Assembly (NCBI RefSeq): GCF_006829085.1
Contig: NZ_BJTC01000005.1
Coordinates: forward strand, 1 to 64,000
DNA from: Chryseobacterium sp. ON_d1
Lineage (GTDB): Bacteria > Bacteroidota > Bacteroidia > Flavobacteriales > Weeksellaceae
Direction: 5' to 3'
Length of the DNA: 64,000 bases
The notes beneath the pieces are model-generated. The model did no database searches. It had not been told where the DNA came from and worked only from the letters and a program-made list of their open reading frames with translations. Shown piece by piece: positions 56,418 to 64,000 of this stretch. The stretch's first letter is position 1; every line of letters begins with the position of its first letter. The position numbers and the translations under genes are program-made.

Positions 56418-57761
56418 ATGACACCTAATCAGCAAAATACCATTATTTTCAAGACCCGTTTCGGAAAGATTTTAGCCTTAAAAGAAGAAGGGATTATCAG
56501 AGCCAGAAGCATCCGTTATGCCCATTCTGAAAGATTTAAAAGACCTGTTGCAGTAGAATCTTCTTTATCATCGATAATTATTTCTCCTGAAAAAACTCCG
56601 GTTTGCCCGCAGGCCCTAAGTCCGCTTGTAGAAAAGATGATCGGCGCTACACCTGTTGAAAGTTTTGAACCTGATGAATCTACGCAATACCTTTCCATAA
56701 CCCGGCCCGGGATTGTTTCTGAAAATGAAAAACTGCCTGTCGTAGTCTGGATTCACGGGGGCTCTCATGAAATAGGCTGTGGTGATCTTGCCACTGCTGA
56801 CCCTGCCGAATGGGTAAAAGAACAGCACATTATCGTTGTTACGGTTTCATACCGTCTGGGACTTTTCGGCTTTCTTGGGGGCAATGAGAAAAGGCCTGCT
56901 AATCTTGGGCTGTTAGATATCATTGAAGCTTTGAAATGGATAAAAAAATATATTGGGGATTTTGGAGGTAATGAAAACAATATTACTCTTCTGGGACAGT
57001 CTTCAGGCGGTGATGCTATTGCCCATTTAATGATCTCAGAAGGAGTTGAAAATCTGTTTCATCGGGTGATTATCCAGAGTGCTCCTCTGGGGTTACGTCA
57101 TAAAAGGCAGAAAATGTCAGCAGAGTTTCTGAAAAAAACAGAAATACTGAAAGATGAAACCGATGTTTTAAAAATGATGGATGAATATAAGGCGTTGGTA
57201 CCATCTGTCATGAAATACGGTTTGAAAGCAGCAATGCCATTTGGAACCCAATATGGATTCTTTCCTTTGTGCAAAGAGGAAGAATCGGTGGAAATGTGGA
57301 AAAATAATGCCCAGAAATTTGATGTCCTGATTGGTTTGAATAATGATGAAACTGCATTCTATCTCAAAACCTCCGGGGCTTTAAATAAATATTTTGGAAA
57401 AGGACTTGGATTAAAACTTATGGATAAGACTGTTGAAAAGACTACAGAATTTATCTATGGAGCTCCGGCAAAGCAGTTTGCACAGAATCTGGCTGATGCC
57501 GGCGGAAATGTTTATCTCTTCAGAATTCATTCAAAATTAAAAGATAATCATATCGGTGCTCCTCACTGTATTGATCTTCCCTTAATTTTTGGCAATGAAG
57601 CCGCCTGGAAATCTTCAGAATTGCTGAAAAATATTCCCTGGAACCGTATTCATGAGCATGGCAAAAAATTAAGAGCTCTCTGGGCAGAATTTGCCAGAAA
57701 CGGAAAAATATCTGATACTTCTGAAAGGCCGGAAATTCTTGAACTCCGGAAAGTGTACTGA
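56418..57761 (+). CDS. Carboxylesterase (type B, alpha/beta hydrolase)
   Basis: 447 aa, no signal peptide. Oxyanion-hole VVWIHGGSHEIGCGD, nucleophile elbow LLGQSSGGDAIAHL (Ser), acid residue likely in NDETAFY, and His in GAPHCIDLPLIFG. Fits the carboxylesterase type B family, somewhat short. Cytoplasmic ester hydrolysis; substrate unknown. Confidence 0.9.
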   Translation: MTPNQQNTIIFKTRFGKILALKEEGIIRARSIRYAHSERFKRPVAVESSLSSIIISPEKTPVCPQALSPLVEKMIGATPVESFEPDESTQYLSITRPGIVSENEKLPVVVWIHGGSHEIGCGDLATADPAEWVKEQHIIVVTVSYRLGLFGFLGGNEKRPANLGLLDIIEALKWIKKYIGDFGGNENNITLLGQSSGGDAIAHLMISEGVENLFHRVIIQSAPLGLRHKRQKMSAEFLKKTEILKDETDVLKMMDEYKALVPSVMKYGLKAAMPFGTQYGFFPLCKEEESVEMWKNNAQKFDVLIGLNNDETAFYLKTSGALNKYFGKGLGLKLMDKTVEKTTEFIYGAPAKQFAQNLADAGGNVYLFRIHSKLKDNHIGAPHCIDLPLIFGNEAAWKSSELLKNIPWNRIHEHGKKLRALWAEFARNGKISDTSERPEILELRKVY

Positions 57762-57858
57762 TTTATATGTATTTAATTCATTGATTTATGATGAATTTTT
57801 ATTCATAATTGTGATTTTTAATGTATATTTAATAACTAAACCATAAAAAATAATAATT

Positions 57859-58026
57859 ATGAAAACAAGCAAAGATTTCAAAGTAAGAAAACTGAACCGT
57901 AAGGAATTAAAGAGTTTAAAAGCCGGAGATATCAACAGAGGCAGAGTGTGCTGTACTTCCAACGAAGACGGAGAATGCTGTGAATGGGCTAAAGATGTTT
58001 GGTACTGTCAATATATCTATTGCTAA
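57859..58026 (+). CDS. Cys-rich small peptide with bacteriocin-like leader (putative RiPP/secreted peptide)
   Basis: 55 aa, ATG 57859-57861 to TAA 58024-58026. The N-terminal half KVRKLNRKELKSLKAG (8-23) matches the K-L-x-R-x-x-L-K-x-L/I-K-G-G leader of Bacteroidota bacteriocin-like peptides, with AG in place of GG at the cleavage position. The C-terminal half has six Cys (31, 32, 40, 41, 50, 55), in the pattern CC-x7-CC-x8-C-x4-C, plus two Trp and several Tyr. Expected after cleavage: a peptide of about 32 residues with up to three disulfides or other crosslinks. A near-consensus -7 (TATATTTA) is upstream, and a strong terminator lies 6 bp downstream, so it is an independent gene. No maturase or transporter is adjacent. 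Confidence 0.75.
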   Translation: MKTSKDFKVRKLNRKELKSLKAGDINRGRVCCTSNEDGECCEWAKDVWYCQYIYC

Positions 58027-58031
58027 AATAT

Positions 58032-58066
58032 ACCCTTGTCAAGGTTTGGAGCCTTGACAAGGGTTT
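58032..58066 (+). terminator. Terminator of the Cys-rich peptide gene
   Basis: ACCCTTGTCAAGG/CCTTGACAAGGGT, 13-bp perfect stem with a 7-nt loop, then TTTC. It also lies downstream of the convergent amylase gene. Confidence 0.8.
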
Positions 58067-58080
58067 CTGGTAAATTAGTA

Positions 58081-59553
58081 TCACTCAGGAATCCAAACAC
58101 TCACATTTCCCGCCGGAACAGGAAAATCTCCCCATCCGTTCTCATCAATGGTTACTTTTTCTTTAAACCGTTTCAGGAGGTCTTTGAATTTTTTTCCGAC
58201 ATAAAGCTTCCCGACTTCCATCGGTTTATTATACGCATCTTTATTGCTCAGAACTACCGCACAGCCTTTATGTGCATCATCTCCGGTACGGACCCATCCA
58301 AGACAGTTGGCGTCTTCAAAGTAATCATGCTGCTCACCGTATGCATGATCTTTTCTTGCTTTTAATAATTCTTCGATACCGTCTACTTTCGGCATAAATA
58401 TCTCCTGGTCATGACCACCCGAGTCTTTATCGATATAATGGGCACCATACAAATCAGGATAAAATACACATGGATAACCGTCTTTTCTTAATAATATCAA
58501 AGCATAGGCAAGAGGTTTAAACCATGAGTCTACAGGGGCTTCAAGGTCCTGCAGAGGCTGGGTATCATGATTGGCTACCAAGCTTACAGAATGCATGGGA
58601 TCTGCCTGAGTAAGAGTTCCGTCAAAAATTTTTCTCAGGTCATAAGAGCTTCCTTCTTTCGAAGCATTATGGAAATTATTCTGAAGTGAACTGTCAAAAA
58701 GACTCATGCAGCCTTCGGTCACTTCAATATATTTCTGGAGCAGATGTAGATAGCCGGGAGCCCAGTATTCTCCGACAGCGAAAATATTTTTTCCGGAATT
58801 GGAGCGGAGCAAAGTAAGCCACTCTTTATAGAAATCGAAAGAAATATGCTTTAATGCATCCAGTCTTACCCCGTCAAAATCTGTCTGGTCAAAATACCAT
58901 TTTGCCCAATTGTTGAGTTCTTCCCGTACAAAAGGATTCCGGTGTTCGATGTCATTATACATCAGATAATCGTAATTTCCTTTTTCATCATGTATCATTT
59001 CCTCCCAGTCATCTCCGTATTCAGACTGTATTTTATAAATATGGGATTCCATACCTTCAGCATAATCTACACCACTGAAACAGGTGAAATTCCATTCAAA
59101 ATCAGAATATTTTTTTCTTCTCCCCGGAAAGGTAAACTTGGTATAAGACTCAATTTCGATAACATCAGAAATCACTTTTTCTCTGTTTTCTTCATCTACT
59201 TTTACCACTTTGAATTTTTCCAGTTCGTCACCGCCTGCCTTATGCCCAAGAACAATGTCTACGATGACTTGTATGTTATTCTTTTTTAAGGCTTTAATAG
59301 CTTTGGTGTAATCGTTTTTGGTTCCGTATTTTGTAGGAATACTTCCTTTTTGGTCGAATTCTCCAAGATCATACAGGTCATAGGCATCATATCCGATAGA
59401 GTATCCTCCATTTGTGCCTTTATATGCTGGGGGAAGCCATACTGATGTAATTCCCAGTTTTGCTAAATATCCGGCCTGTGTTTCGGCTTCTTTCCACAAC
59501 TTTCCGTCTCCTTCAGAATACCAGTGGAAAAACTGAATCATGGTTGGGTTCAT
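58081..59553 (-). CDS. Cytoplasmic alpha-amylase (GH13)
   Basis: 490 aa from the ATG at 59553 (MNPTMIQFFHWYSEGDGKLW); a longer frame begins 11 codons earlier but lacks conservation. GH13 regions: IVDIVLGHKAGGD, FDGVRLDALKHI (nucleophile Asp), FAVGEYW (acid/base Glu), LVANHDTQP (third Asp). No signal peptide, like E. coli AmyA, so it hydrolyses internal alpha-glucans. Start is as in the Bacillus/AmyA-type enzymes. Confidence 0.94.
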   Translation of the reverse strand: MNPTMIQFFHWYSEGDGKLWKEAETQAGYLAKLGITSVWLPPAYKGTNGGYSIGYDAYDLYDLGEFDQKGSIPTKYGTKNDYTKAIKALKKNNIQVIVDIVLGHKAGGDELEKFKVVKVDEENREKVISDVIEIESYTKFTFPGRRKKYSDFEWNFTCFSGVDYAEGMESHIYKIQSEYGDDWEEMIHDEKGNYDYLMYNDIEHRNPFVREELNNWAKWYFDQTDFDGVRLDALKHISFDFYKEWLTLLRSNSGKNIFAVGEYWAPGYLHLLQKYIEVTEGCMSLFDSSLQNNFHNASKEGSSYDLRKIFDGTLTQADPMHSVSLVANHDTQPLQDLEAPVDSWFKPLAYALILLRKDGYPCVFYPDLYGAHYIDKDSGGHDQEIFMPKVDGIEELLKARKDHAYGEQHDYFEDANCLGWVRTGDDAHKGCAVVLSNKDAYNKPMEVGKLYVGKKFKDLLKRFKEKVTIDENGWGDFPVPAGNVSVWIPE

Positions 59554-59603
59554 AAATTTGCTGATTTGATTGATACAAGTTAGCAAAAAAATATGACCTG
59601 CCT

Positions 59604-60695
59604 CTATTCGAATTCTTCAAACGGGATTTTTAGTTGAACGGAAACCTGCTTTTTTTCTTCTGTATTGAGGTGGGAGAGGGAGAGTCCTAATAAGCGTACA
59701 GCCTTATCAAAAGGACGAAGTTCCCATAGTCTTTTCCCGGTATTAAAATACTGTTCCGGAGATGAAAAATAGTCTTCCTTTGTGATACTTCTTGTGAAAA
59801 GAGAGAAGTCTTTGTACTTTATTTTTAAGGTTAAAGTCCTTCCAAGAATATTATTTTTCTGTAATCTCTGATGGAGTTCCTGCCCGAGACTTTCCAGTTT
59901 TTCATTGATTTGCTGTTCATCCAGCAGGTCTTCAAAAAATGTTCTTTCCACAGCCACACTTTTCTGAATCCTGTGAGGTTTTACTTCGGAAGTATGAATT
60001 CCCCGTACTACATTATAATAATGTTTCCCTGATTTTCCGAAAATTTTCACCAGCTCTTCCAGCGATCTTTTTTTTAAATCTTTTCCTTTATAAATCCCTA
60101 AACTAAACATTTTGTTGGCGGTAACCTTTCCAACCCCGTAAAATTTTTCCACAGGCAACTCCTCCAGAAAATGCTCCATTTTATCCGGGTGGATTGTTTT
60201 CTGCCCATTGGGTTTATTGATATCAGAAGCTACTTTAGCCAGAAACTTATTGACCGAAATTCCTGCAGAAGCTGTGAGTCCGGTCTGTTCAAAAATTTTC
60301 TGACGGATTTCTTTGGCGATGAGGTTGGCAGACTCCATTCCCTTTTTATTTTCGGTGACATCCAGATAAGCCTCATCCAGTGACAGGGGTTCTACAAGAT
60401 CGGTATATTCATAGAAAATTTCCCGGATCTTTTTGGAGATTTCTTTATATCTGGCAAAACGGGGAGGAACAAAGATAAGCTGTGGGCATTTTTCTTTGGC
60501 TGTCTTACTGGGCATGGCAGAACGGACACCATATTTTCTTGCTTCATAGCTTGCGGCAGCGACAACACCACGATGCTGTCCTCCTACGGCTATAGGCTTG
60601 CCTTTCAATGTAGGATTATCATGCTGCTCTACAGAAGCATAGAATGCATCCATATCCACATGAATAATTTTACGAAGAGGCAAAGAAAAATCCAT
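59604..60695 (-). CDS. dinB: DNA polymerase IV
   Basis: 363 aa from ATG 60695 (MDFSLPLRKIIHVDMDAFYASVEQ); the longer frame to 60779 adds residues not typical of the family. Y-family palm motif HVDMDAFYASVE, SLDEAYLDVT catalytic acidic pair, HhH region KFYGVGKVTANKM, and little-finger domain. Translesion synthesis. A TAnnTTTG match sits 4 bp upstream of this ATG, but without a -33. Confidence 0.93.
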   Translation of the reverse strand: MDFSLPLRKIIHVDMDAFYASVEQHDNPTLKGKPIAVGGQHRGVVAAASYEARKYGVRSAMPSKTAKEKCPQLIFVPPRFARYKEISKKIREIFYEYTDLVEPLSLDEAYLDVTENKKGMESANLIAKEIRQKIFEQTGLTASAGISVNKFLAKVASDINKPNGQKTIHPDKMEHFLEELPVEKFYGVGKVTANKMFSLGIYKGKDLKKRSLEELVKIFGKSGKHYYNVVRGIHTSEVKPHRIQKSVAVERTFFEDLLDEQQINEKLESLGQELHQRLQKNNILGRTLTLKIKYKDFSLFTRSITKEDYFSSPEQYFNTGKRLWELRPFDKAVRLLGLSLSHLNTEEKKQVSVQLKIPFEEFE

Positions 60696-60855
60696 ATACA
60701 AAGATATGGATTCCTTTATTGACGGTAAATTTTTTATAGTGTTGAAGTTTGAAGCCGGGAGAGAGACGTTAATGAGCATGAAAATTAATTAAAAAAGCAT
60801 AGATTATTTCCAGGGCATAAACTACTTCCATCTCCCGTCTTTCTGCTTCCAGCTT

Positions 60856-61311
60856 TTACGGTTTCAGTCTCATGGTAAGAAGGTGAGGTTTAAAACCTGA
60901 TTTTTCATAAGCTTTTACAGCAGATTCATTCTGAGCATACACATCCAGCCTTACTTCATTCATTCCTCTGGATTTTGACCAGGAAATAAGTTCATCGGTA
61001 ATCACTTTATTGATTCCTTTTCCTCGGTATTCCGGCTTTACATACATAAAACCTAAATAGGCATATTCTTTAAACTGATAGTAGTCTTTCTCCGCTTTTT
61101 TAATCAGAGCATATCCTGATGCAATGATCTCATTATTTTCTTCGGCAACAATTACTGTTGCGTCCTGAGACTGTATCAGATGTTTTAAATCATAATAATG
61201 GATTTCTCCTTCAATCAATGTACTGTTAAAAGGCCTTTCAGCAGTAACAATTCCCTGTTCGAATTCTAAAAGAATTTTTAAATCCTGTTCTGTAGCTTCT
61301 CTTGTGATCAT
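60856..61311 (-). CDS. GNAT acetyltransferase
   Basis: 151 aa from ATG 61311 (MITREATEQDLKILLEFEQG), the usual GNAT start. Acetyl-CoA loop FMYVKPEYRGKGINKVITDELI and RLDVYAQNESAVKAYEKSGF. Substrate unknown. Confidence 0.88.
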   Translation of the reverse strand: MITREATEQDLKILLEFEQGIVTAERPFNSTLIEGEIHYYDLKHLIQSQDATVIVAEENNEIIASGYALIKKAEKDYYQFKEYAYLGFMYVKPEYRGKGINKVITDELISWSKSRGMNEVRLDVYAQNESAVKAYEKSGFKPHLLTMRLKP

Positions 61312-61393
61312 GGTGTATATATAAATAAAATTTAAAACCCATTGAAAGTTGATCATTTTCAATGAGTTTTTATGTTTTTGAAGTTAATGATAA

Positions 61394-61909
61394 CTATTTT
61401 AAAAGCTTGTCGATGGTTTGTTGAAGTTCAGGATCTTCAGGTGATATGGCATAATATTTTGCAATAGAAGATTTCTGATCAATGACCATATATCTTGGGA
61501 TCCAGTTAAGATCCACATCATTATTAAAATCATTTTTCCATCCTGAAGCGAACCAGTAATTTTCTTTGTGTTTCATATCAAACTTTTCAAGGCTTTTTTC
61601 AAATCCTTCTTTTGAACGGTCCAATGACAGAAAAACAAAATCAATATTCTTATTACGCTCTTCCAGTTCTTTAGCTTTTGGGAGCGCATTTAAACAATCT
61701 CTGCACCATCCTGCCCAGAAATCAATGACTAAAACTTTCCCTTTATGCTGATCAAGAATCTGCTGAATAGTCACGCTTTTTCCCTCTTCATCTTCCAGTT
61801 TCTGCTGTAAGGCTTTTTTTGAAAATCCTGTTTTAAGAACAGCAGGGACTTTTTGAGAATAGCTTATCCCAAAAATCCCAATCATAAAAATTAATATCAA
61901 CTTTTTCAT
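61394..61909 (-). CDS. Exported thioredoxin-like (TlpA/ResA) protein
   Basis: 171 aa from ATG 61909. Signal peptide MKKLILIFMIGIFGISYSQ, then a thioredoxin fold with redox motif FWAGWCRDCLNALP (CxxC) and cis-Pro region WIPRYMVID. Periplasmic thiol-disulfide exchange or reductant delivery. Short for TlpA-like proteins but complete. Confidence 0.9.
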   Translation of the reverse strand: MKKLILIFMIGIFGISYSQKVPAVLKTGFSKKALQQKLEDEEGKSVTIQQILDQHKGKVLVIDFWAGWCRDCLNALPKAKELEERNKNIDFVFLSLDRSKEGFEKSLEKFDMKHKENYWFASGWKNDFNNDVDLNWIPRYMVIDQKSSIAKYYAISPEDPELQQTIDKLLK

Positions 61910-62035
61910 CTCGTACAATTTCATTTGTACAAATCTAAACAATGAATGGCAATCTGAGATTGATTTCTTTGAAATTAGGAAAAATTTATAATATTGATGG
62001 ACTCTATGAGGGAGGATGGGAGTATTGGCAGATTT

Positions 62036-62851
62036 TTACTGATAGTTTTTAATCAAACCTTTGACAACGGTAATTACATTCGGCATTGCTTTGTCAGCAG
62101 CATTCAACACCTCTTCGTGGGAAACGGCAAAGGCAATATCCGGTCCGCCAAGGTCTGTGATCACCGAAATGCAGAATACATCCATTCCCATATGCCTGGC
62201 CACAATAACTTCAGGAACAGTGCTCATTCCTACCATATCCCCGCCAATGGCTTTGATCATTCCATATTCGGCAGGAGTTTCAAAGGTTGGGCCCTGGAGA
62301 GCAACGTAAACCCCCTGATGGACTTTGATATGATGATCTATTGCAGCCTGTTCTGCTGTGGCAATCATTTTTTTGTTATACGGTTCGCTCATATCCACAA
62401 AACGTGGTCCTAGCTCATCGGTATTTTTTCCACGAAGCGGATGTTCGGGCATCATATTGATGTGGTCTTTCAGAATCACGATATCGGCGACACCGTACGC
62501 AGGGTTTACACCGCCACAGGCATTGGAAAGAATAAGATTTTGGATTCCCAGTAAATGAAAAACTCTTACAGGGAAGGTCACAGTGTCCATTGAATGCCCT
62601 TCATAATAATGGAAACGGCCACTCATCATCAGAACTTTTTTTCCTTCCAGTTTTCCGTAAACCAGCTTTCCGGTATGCCCTGCTACTGTAGTTTGCGGAA
62701 AATGAGGGATGTCTTTGTACTCTAAAACATGGATCGGCTCTATTTCATGCTGTAATTTTCCCAGCCCGGATCCTAAAACAACCGCAAAATCAGGCGTTTC
62801 CTGAATAATATTTTTAATAAAATCTGCAGTTTCTTTAATTTTTTCTAACAT
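62036..62851 (-). CDS. Purine-nucleoside phosphorylase (trimeric type)
   Basis: 271 aa from ATG 62851 (MLEKIKETADFIKNII). Phosphate-binding VVLGSGLG, HTGKLVYG, SGRFHYYEGHSMDTVTFPVRV, and purine site LQGPTFETPAEY and SVITDLGGPD. Cleaves purine nucleosides in salvage. Its start overlaps the 3' end of lpxK by 17 bp, so the two are co-transcribed. Confidence 0.94.
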   Translation of the reverse strand: MLEKIKETADFIKNIIQETPDFAVVLGSGLGKLQHEIEPIHVLEYKDIPHFPQTTVAGHTGKLVYGKLEGKKVLMMSGRFHYYEGHSMDTVTFPVRVFHLLGIQNLILSNACGGVNPAYGVADIVILKDHINMMPEHPLRGKNTDELGPRFVDMSEPYNKKMIATAEQAAIDHHIKVHQGVYVALQGPTFETPAEYGMIKAIGGDMVGMSTVPEVIVARHMGMDVFCISVITDLGGPDIAFAVSHEEVLNAADKAMPNVITVVKGLIKNYQ

Positions 62852-63860
62852 AATCCAAGATGATTTGATTGAATTCTTCTTTCTTATCAATGAGTACATT
62901 GATAGGCCAGTAGTAAACAATTTCTCTAAGATAGTCAAAAGTTTTCAGACGTACATAATCTTTCTCGGTGGTTAATATCAGCTTGTATTCCCCTAATTTT
63001 TTATATTCCGCAAGGATTTTTTTAATATCATCATCCGTGAAATTGTGATGATCTCTGAATTTTAGATGTTTTACCCTTTTTGAGAATTTTGCCAGATGCT
63101 CCAGAAGCGGTTTTGGGTTGGCAATTCCGGTGATCAGTAAAATATCATAATAATTCAGGTTGTTGTCAGGAAGTACTTTATCTTTTCCATATACATTTTC
63201 GTCATAACCGATGGATGAAAAGAAGACTTTCTGCCCGTATGAAGGTCTTATTCGTGAGATATAATACCTTTTTGTTTCCTCGGTAAGCTCATCGGGACAC
63301 TTGCTGACCATAATAATGTCTGCCCGTTTATAGCCGGATCTCGATTCTCTCAGGTCGCCTGCGGGAAGCAGATAATCTTTGAAGAACGGATCATTGAAAT
63401 CAGTCATCAGAATATTGAAACCTGCTTTGATGGCTCTGTGCTGCATGGCATCATCCAACACCAGAACTTCCAGATCCATATCGCTGATCACTTTTTTGGC
63501 ACCGGGAACGCGATCTTCTGAAACAGCGATAACAAAACGGTTTTTAAAGCGCTCAAAAAGCTGCATCGCTTCATCACCTACCATTTTGTAGTTGCTGTCA
63601 TAATTGGTTACTTCATAGCCTTTTGTCAGCCTTCCATAGCCTCGTGAAAGCACACCGGTTCTGTAATGCTTGGATAAAAACTGGGCAAGATACATCACCA
63701 TGGGTGACTTTCCACTTCCGCCCACAGAAAGATTCCCGACATTGATTATCGGTGTCTTGAATTTTGTCGACTTAAAAATTCCCAGATCATACATTGTGTT
63801 TCGGATACCCGTTACCAAATGATAACCAAGGGAAAAAGGATAAAGGTACCATCTTTTCAT
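62835..63860 (-). CDS. lpxK: Tetraacyldisaccharide 4'-kinase
   Basis: 341 aa. N-terminal membrane-associated helix YPFSLGYHLVTGIRNTMYDLG, then P-loop VGNLSVGGSGKSPMVMYLAQFL, LSRGYGR and DDAMQHRAIKAGFNILMTDF. Phosphorylates lipid A disaccharide in the inner membrane. Length normal. Confidence 0.95.
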   Translation of the reverse strand: MKRWYLYPFSLGYHLVTGIRNTMYDLGIFKSTKFKTPIINVGNLSVGGSGKSPMVMYLAQFLSKHYRTGVLSRGYGRLTKGYEVTNYDSNYKMVGDEAMQLFERFKNRFVIAVSEDRVPGAKKVISDMDLEVLVLDDAMQHRAIKAGFNILMTDFNDPFFKDYLLPAGDLRESRSGYKRADIIMVSKCPDELTEETKRYYISRIRPSYGQKVFFSSIGYDENVYGKDKVLPDNNLNYYDILLITGIANPKPLLEHLAKFSKRVKHLKFRDHHNFTDDDIKKILAEYKKLGEYKLILTTEKDYVRLKTFDYLREIVYYWPINVLIDKKEEFNQIILDYVRKN

Positions 63861-63943
63861 ACGTTTGCAAAAATAGGAATTTTCATAAGCATTTGGTGCA
63901 ATATTCTCAAAGACTTTTCAACAAATATTTCGTTAAATTAAAG

Positions 63944-63951
63944 TATTTTTG
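63944..63951 (+). promoter_or_regulatory. -7 box of truA
   Basis: TATTTTTG, 18 bp before the putative TTG start at 63970. Confidence 0.4.
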
Positions 63952-63969
63952 TGGAGTTATTAGAATACA

Positions 63970-64000
63970 TTGAGATACTTTATTGAATTTTCTTACAACG
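63970..64000 (+). CDS. truA: tRNA pseudouridine synthase A, first codons only (partial)
   Basis: TTG start followed by RYFIEFSYN, cut by the window edge. The xRYFxExSYNG opening is typical of flavobacterial TruA. A -7 box lies at a suitable distance. Only ten codons are visible, so identity is tentative. Confidence 0.5.
   Translation, partial: MRYFIEFSYN

Noticed and set aside
60699..60706. TATCTTTG on the minus strand just before dinB
   Set aside because: Only 4 bp before the ATG and without a -33; it would need a leaderless message, so probably chance.
1..64000. CRISPR arrays, insertion sequences and rRNA genes
   Set aside because: No regularly spaced repeats, transposase motifs or rRNA segments were seen on either strand.

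Overview
The window looks like chromosome of a flavobacterium of the Chryseobacterium group (Bacteroidota). The evidence is low GC, almost no Shine-Dalgarno sequences, promoters of the TTG-N17-20-TAnnTTTG type, type IX secretion (T9SS) C-terminal sorting domains, exported proteins starting with AQVGINTxxP, DUF3467 behind rpoC, and a tmRNA tag ending in ALAA. The genus is inference; the phylum is well supported.

Layout. 1-5.3 kb is an AT-rich accessory segment against the 3' side of ssrA (tmRNA, minus strand). It holds a deoxyribosyltransferase-like protein, a large zincin-tipped putative toxin with a likely immunity gene, and two unknown genes. 5.3-8.4 kb is housekeeping: ssrA, rpsU, a XerC/D recombinase, hpf and seven tRNAs, six of them a tandem duplication of Thr-Tyr-Gly. 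9-16.7 kb is an OmpR-type two-component system followed by a TolC/adaptor/RND heavy-metal efflux operon, then a DUF4394 lipoprotein. 18.6-39.4 kb is the conserved translation/transcription cluster tuf - tRNA-Trp - secE - nusG - rplKAJL - rpoB - rpoC - DUF3467. It is interrupted by accessory surface genes between nusG and rplK and between rplL and rpoB. 39.6-49.7 kb carries a T9SS-exported BNR-repeat protein, two small envelope proteins, a TonB-dependent receptor, a Crp-family regulator, and a five-gene envelope operon (DUF5777 barrel, CxxCH lipoprotein, YceI, ankyrin, T9SS protein). 49.9-64 kb is mixed metabolism: acetyltransferases, nucleotide pyrophosphatase-like enzyme, HxlR/SDR pair, AraC/cupin/ADH set, carboxylesterase, alpha-amylase, DinB, thioredoxin-like protein, purine nucleoside phosphorylase, LpxK and the first codons of truA.

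The most interesting items are: a 55-codon Cys-rich peptide gene at 57859-58026 with a bacteriocin-like leader; the toxin/immunity pair at 1312-3810; five TTTAA repeats phased at exactly 11 bp before the efflux operon; a CRP-type palindrome (GGTGA-N6-TCACC) between a Crp-family gene and an unusual envelope operon; a possible non-canonical Shine-Dalgarno (TGAGAT) before rpsU; and overlapping divergent promoters under an inverted repeat at the HxlR gene.

All family names come from reading motifs by eye; no database search was possible. Several starts were moved to internal ATG codons where the longest frame begins at TTG or GTG or lacks the expected signal peptide.
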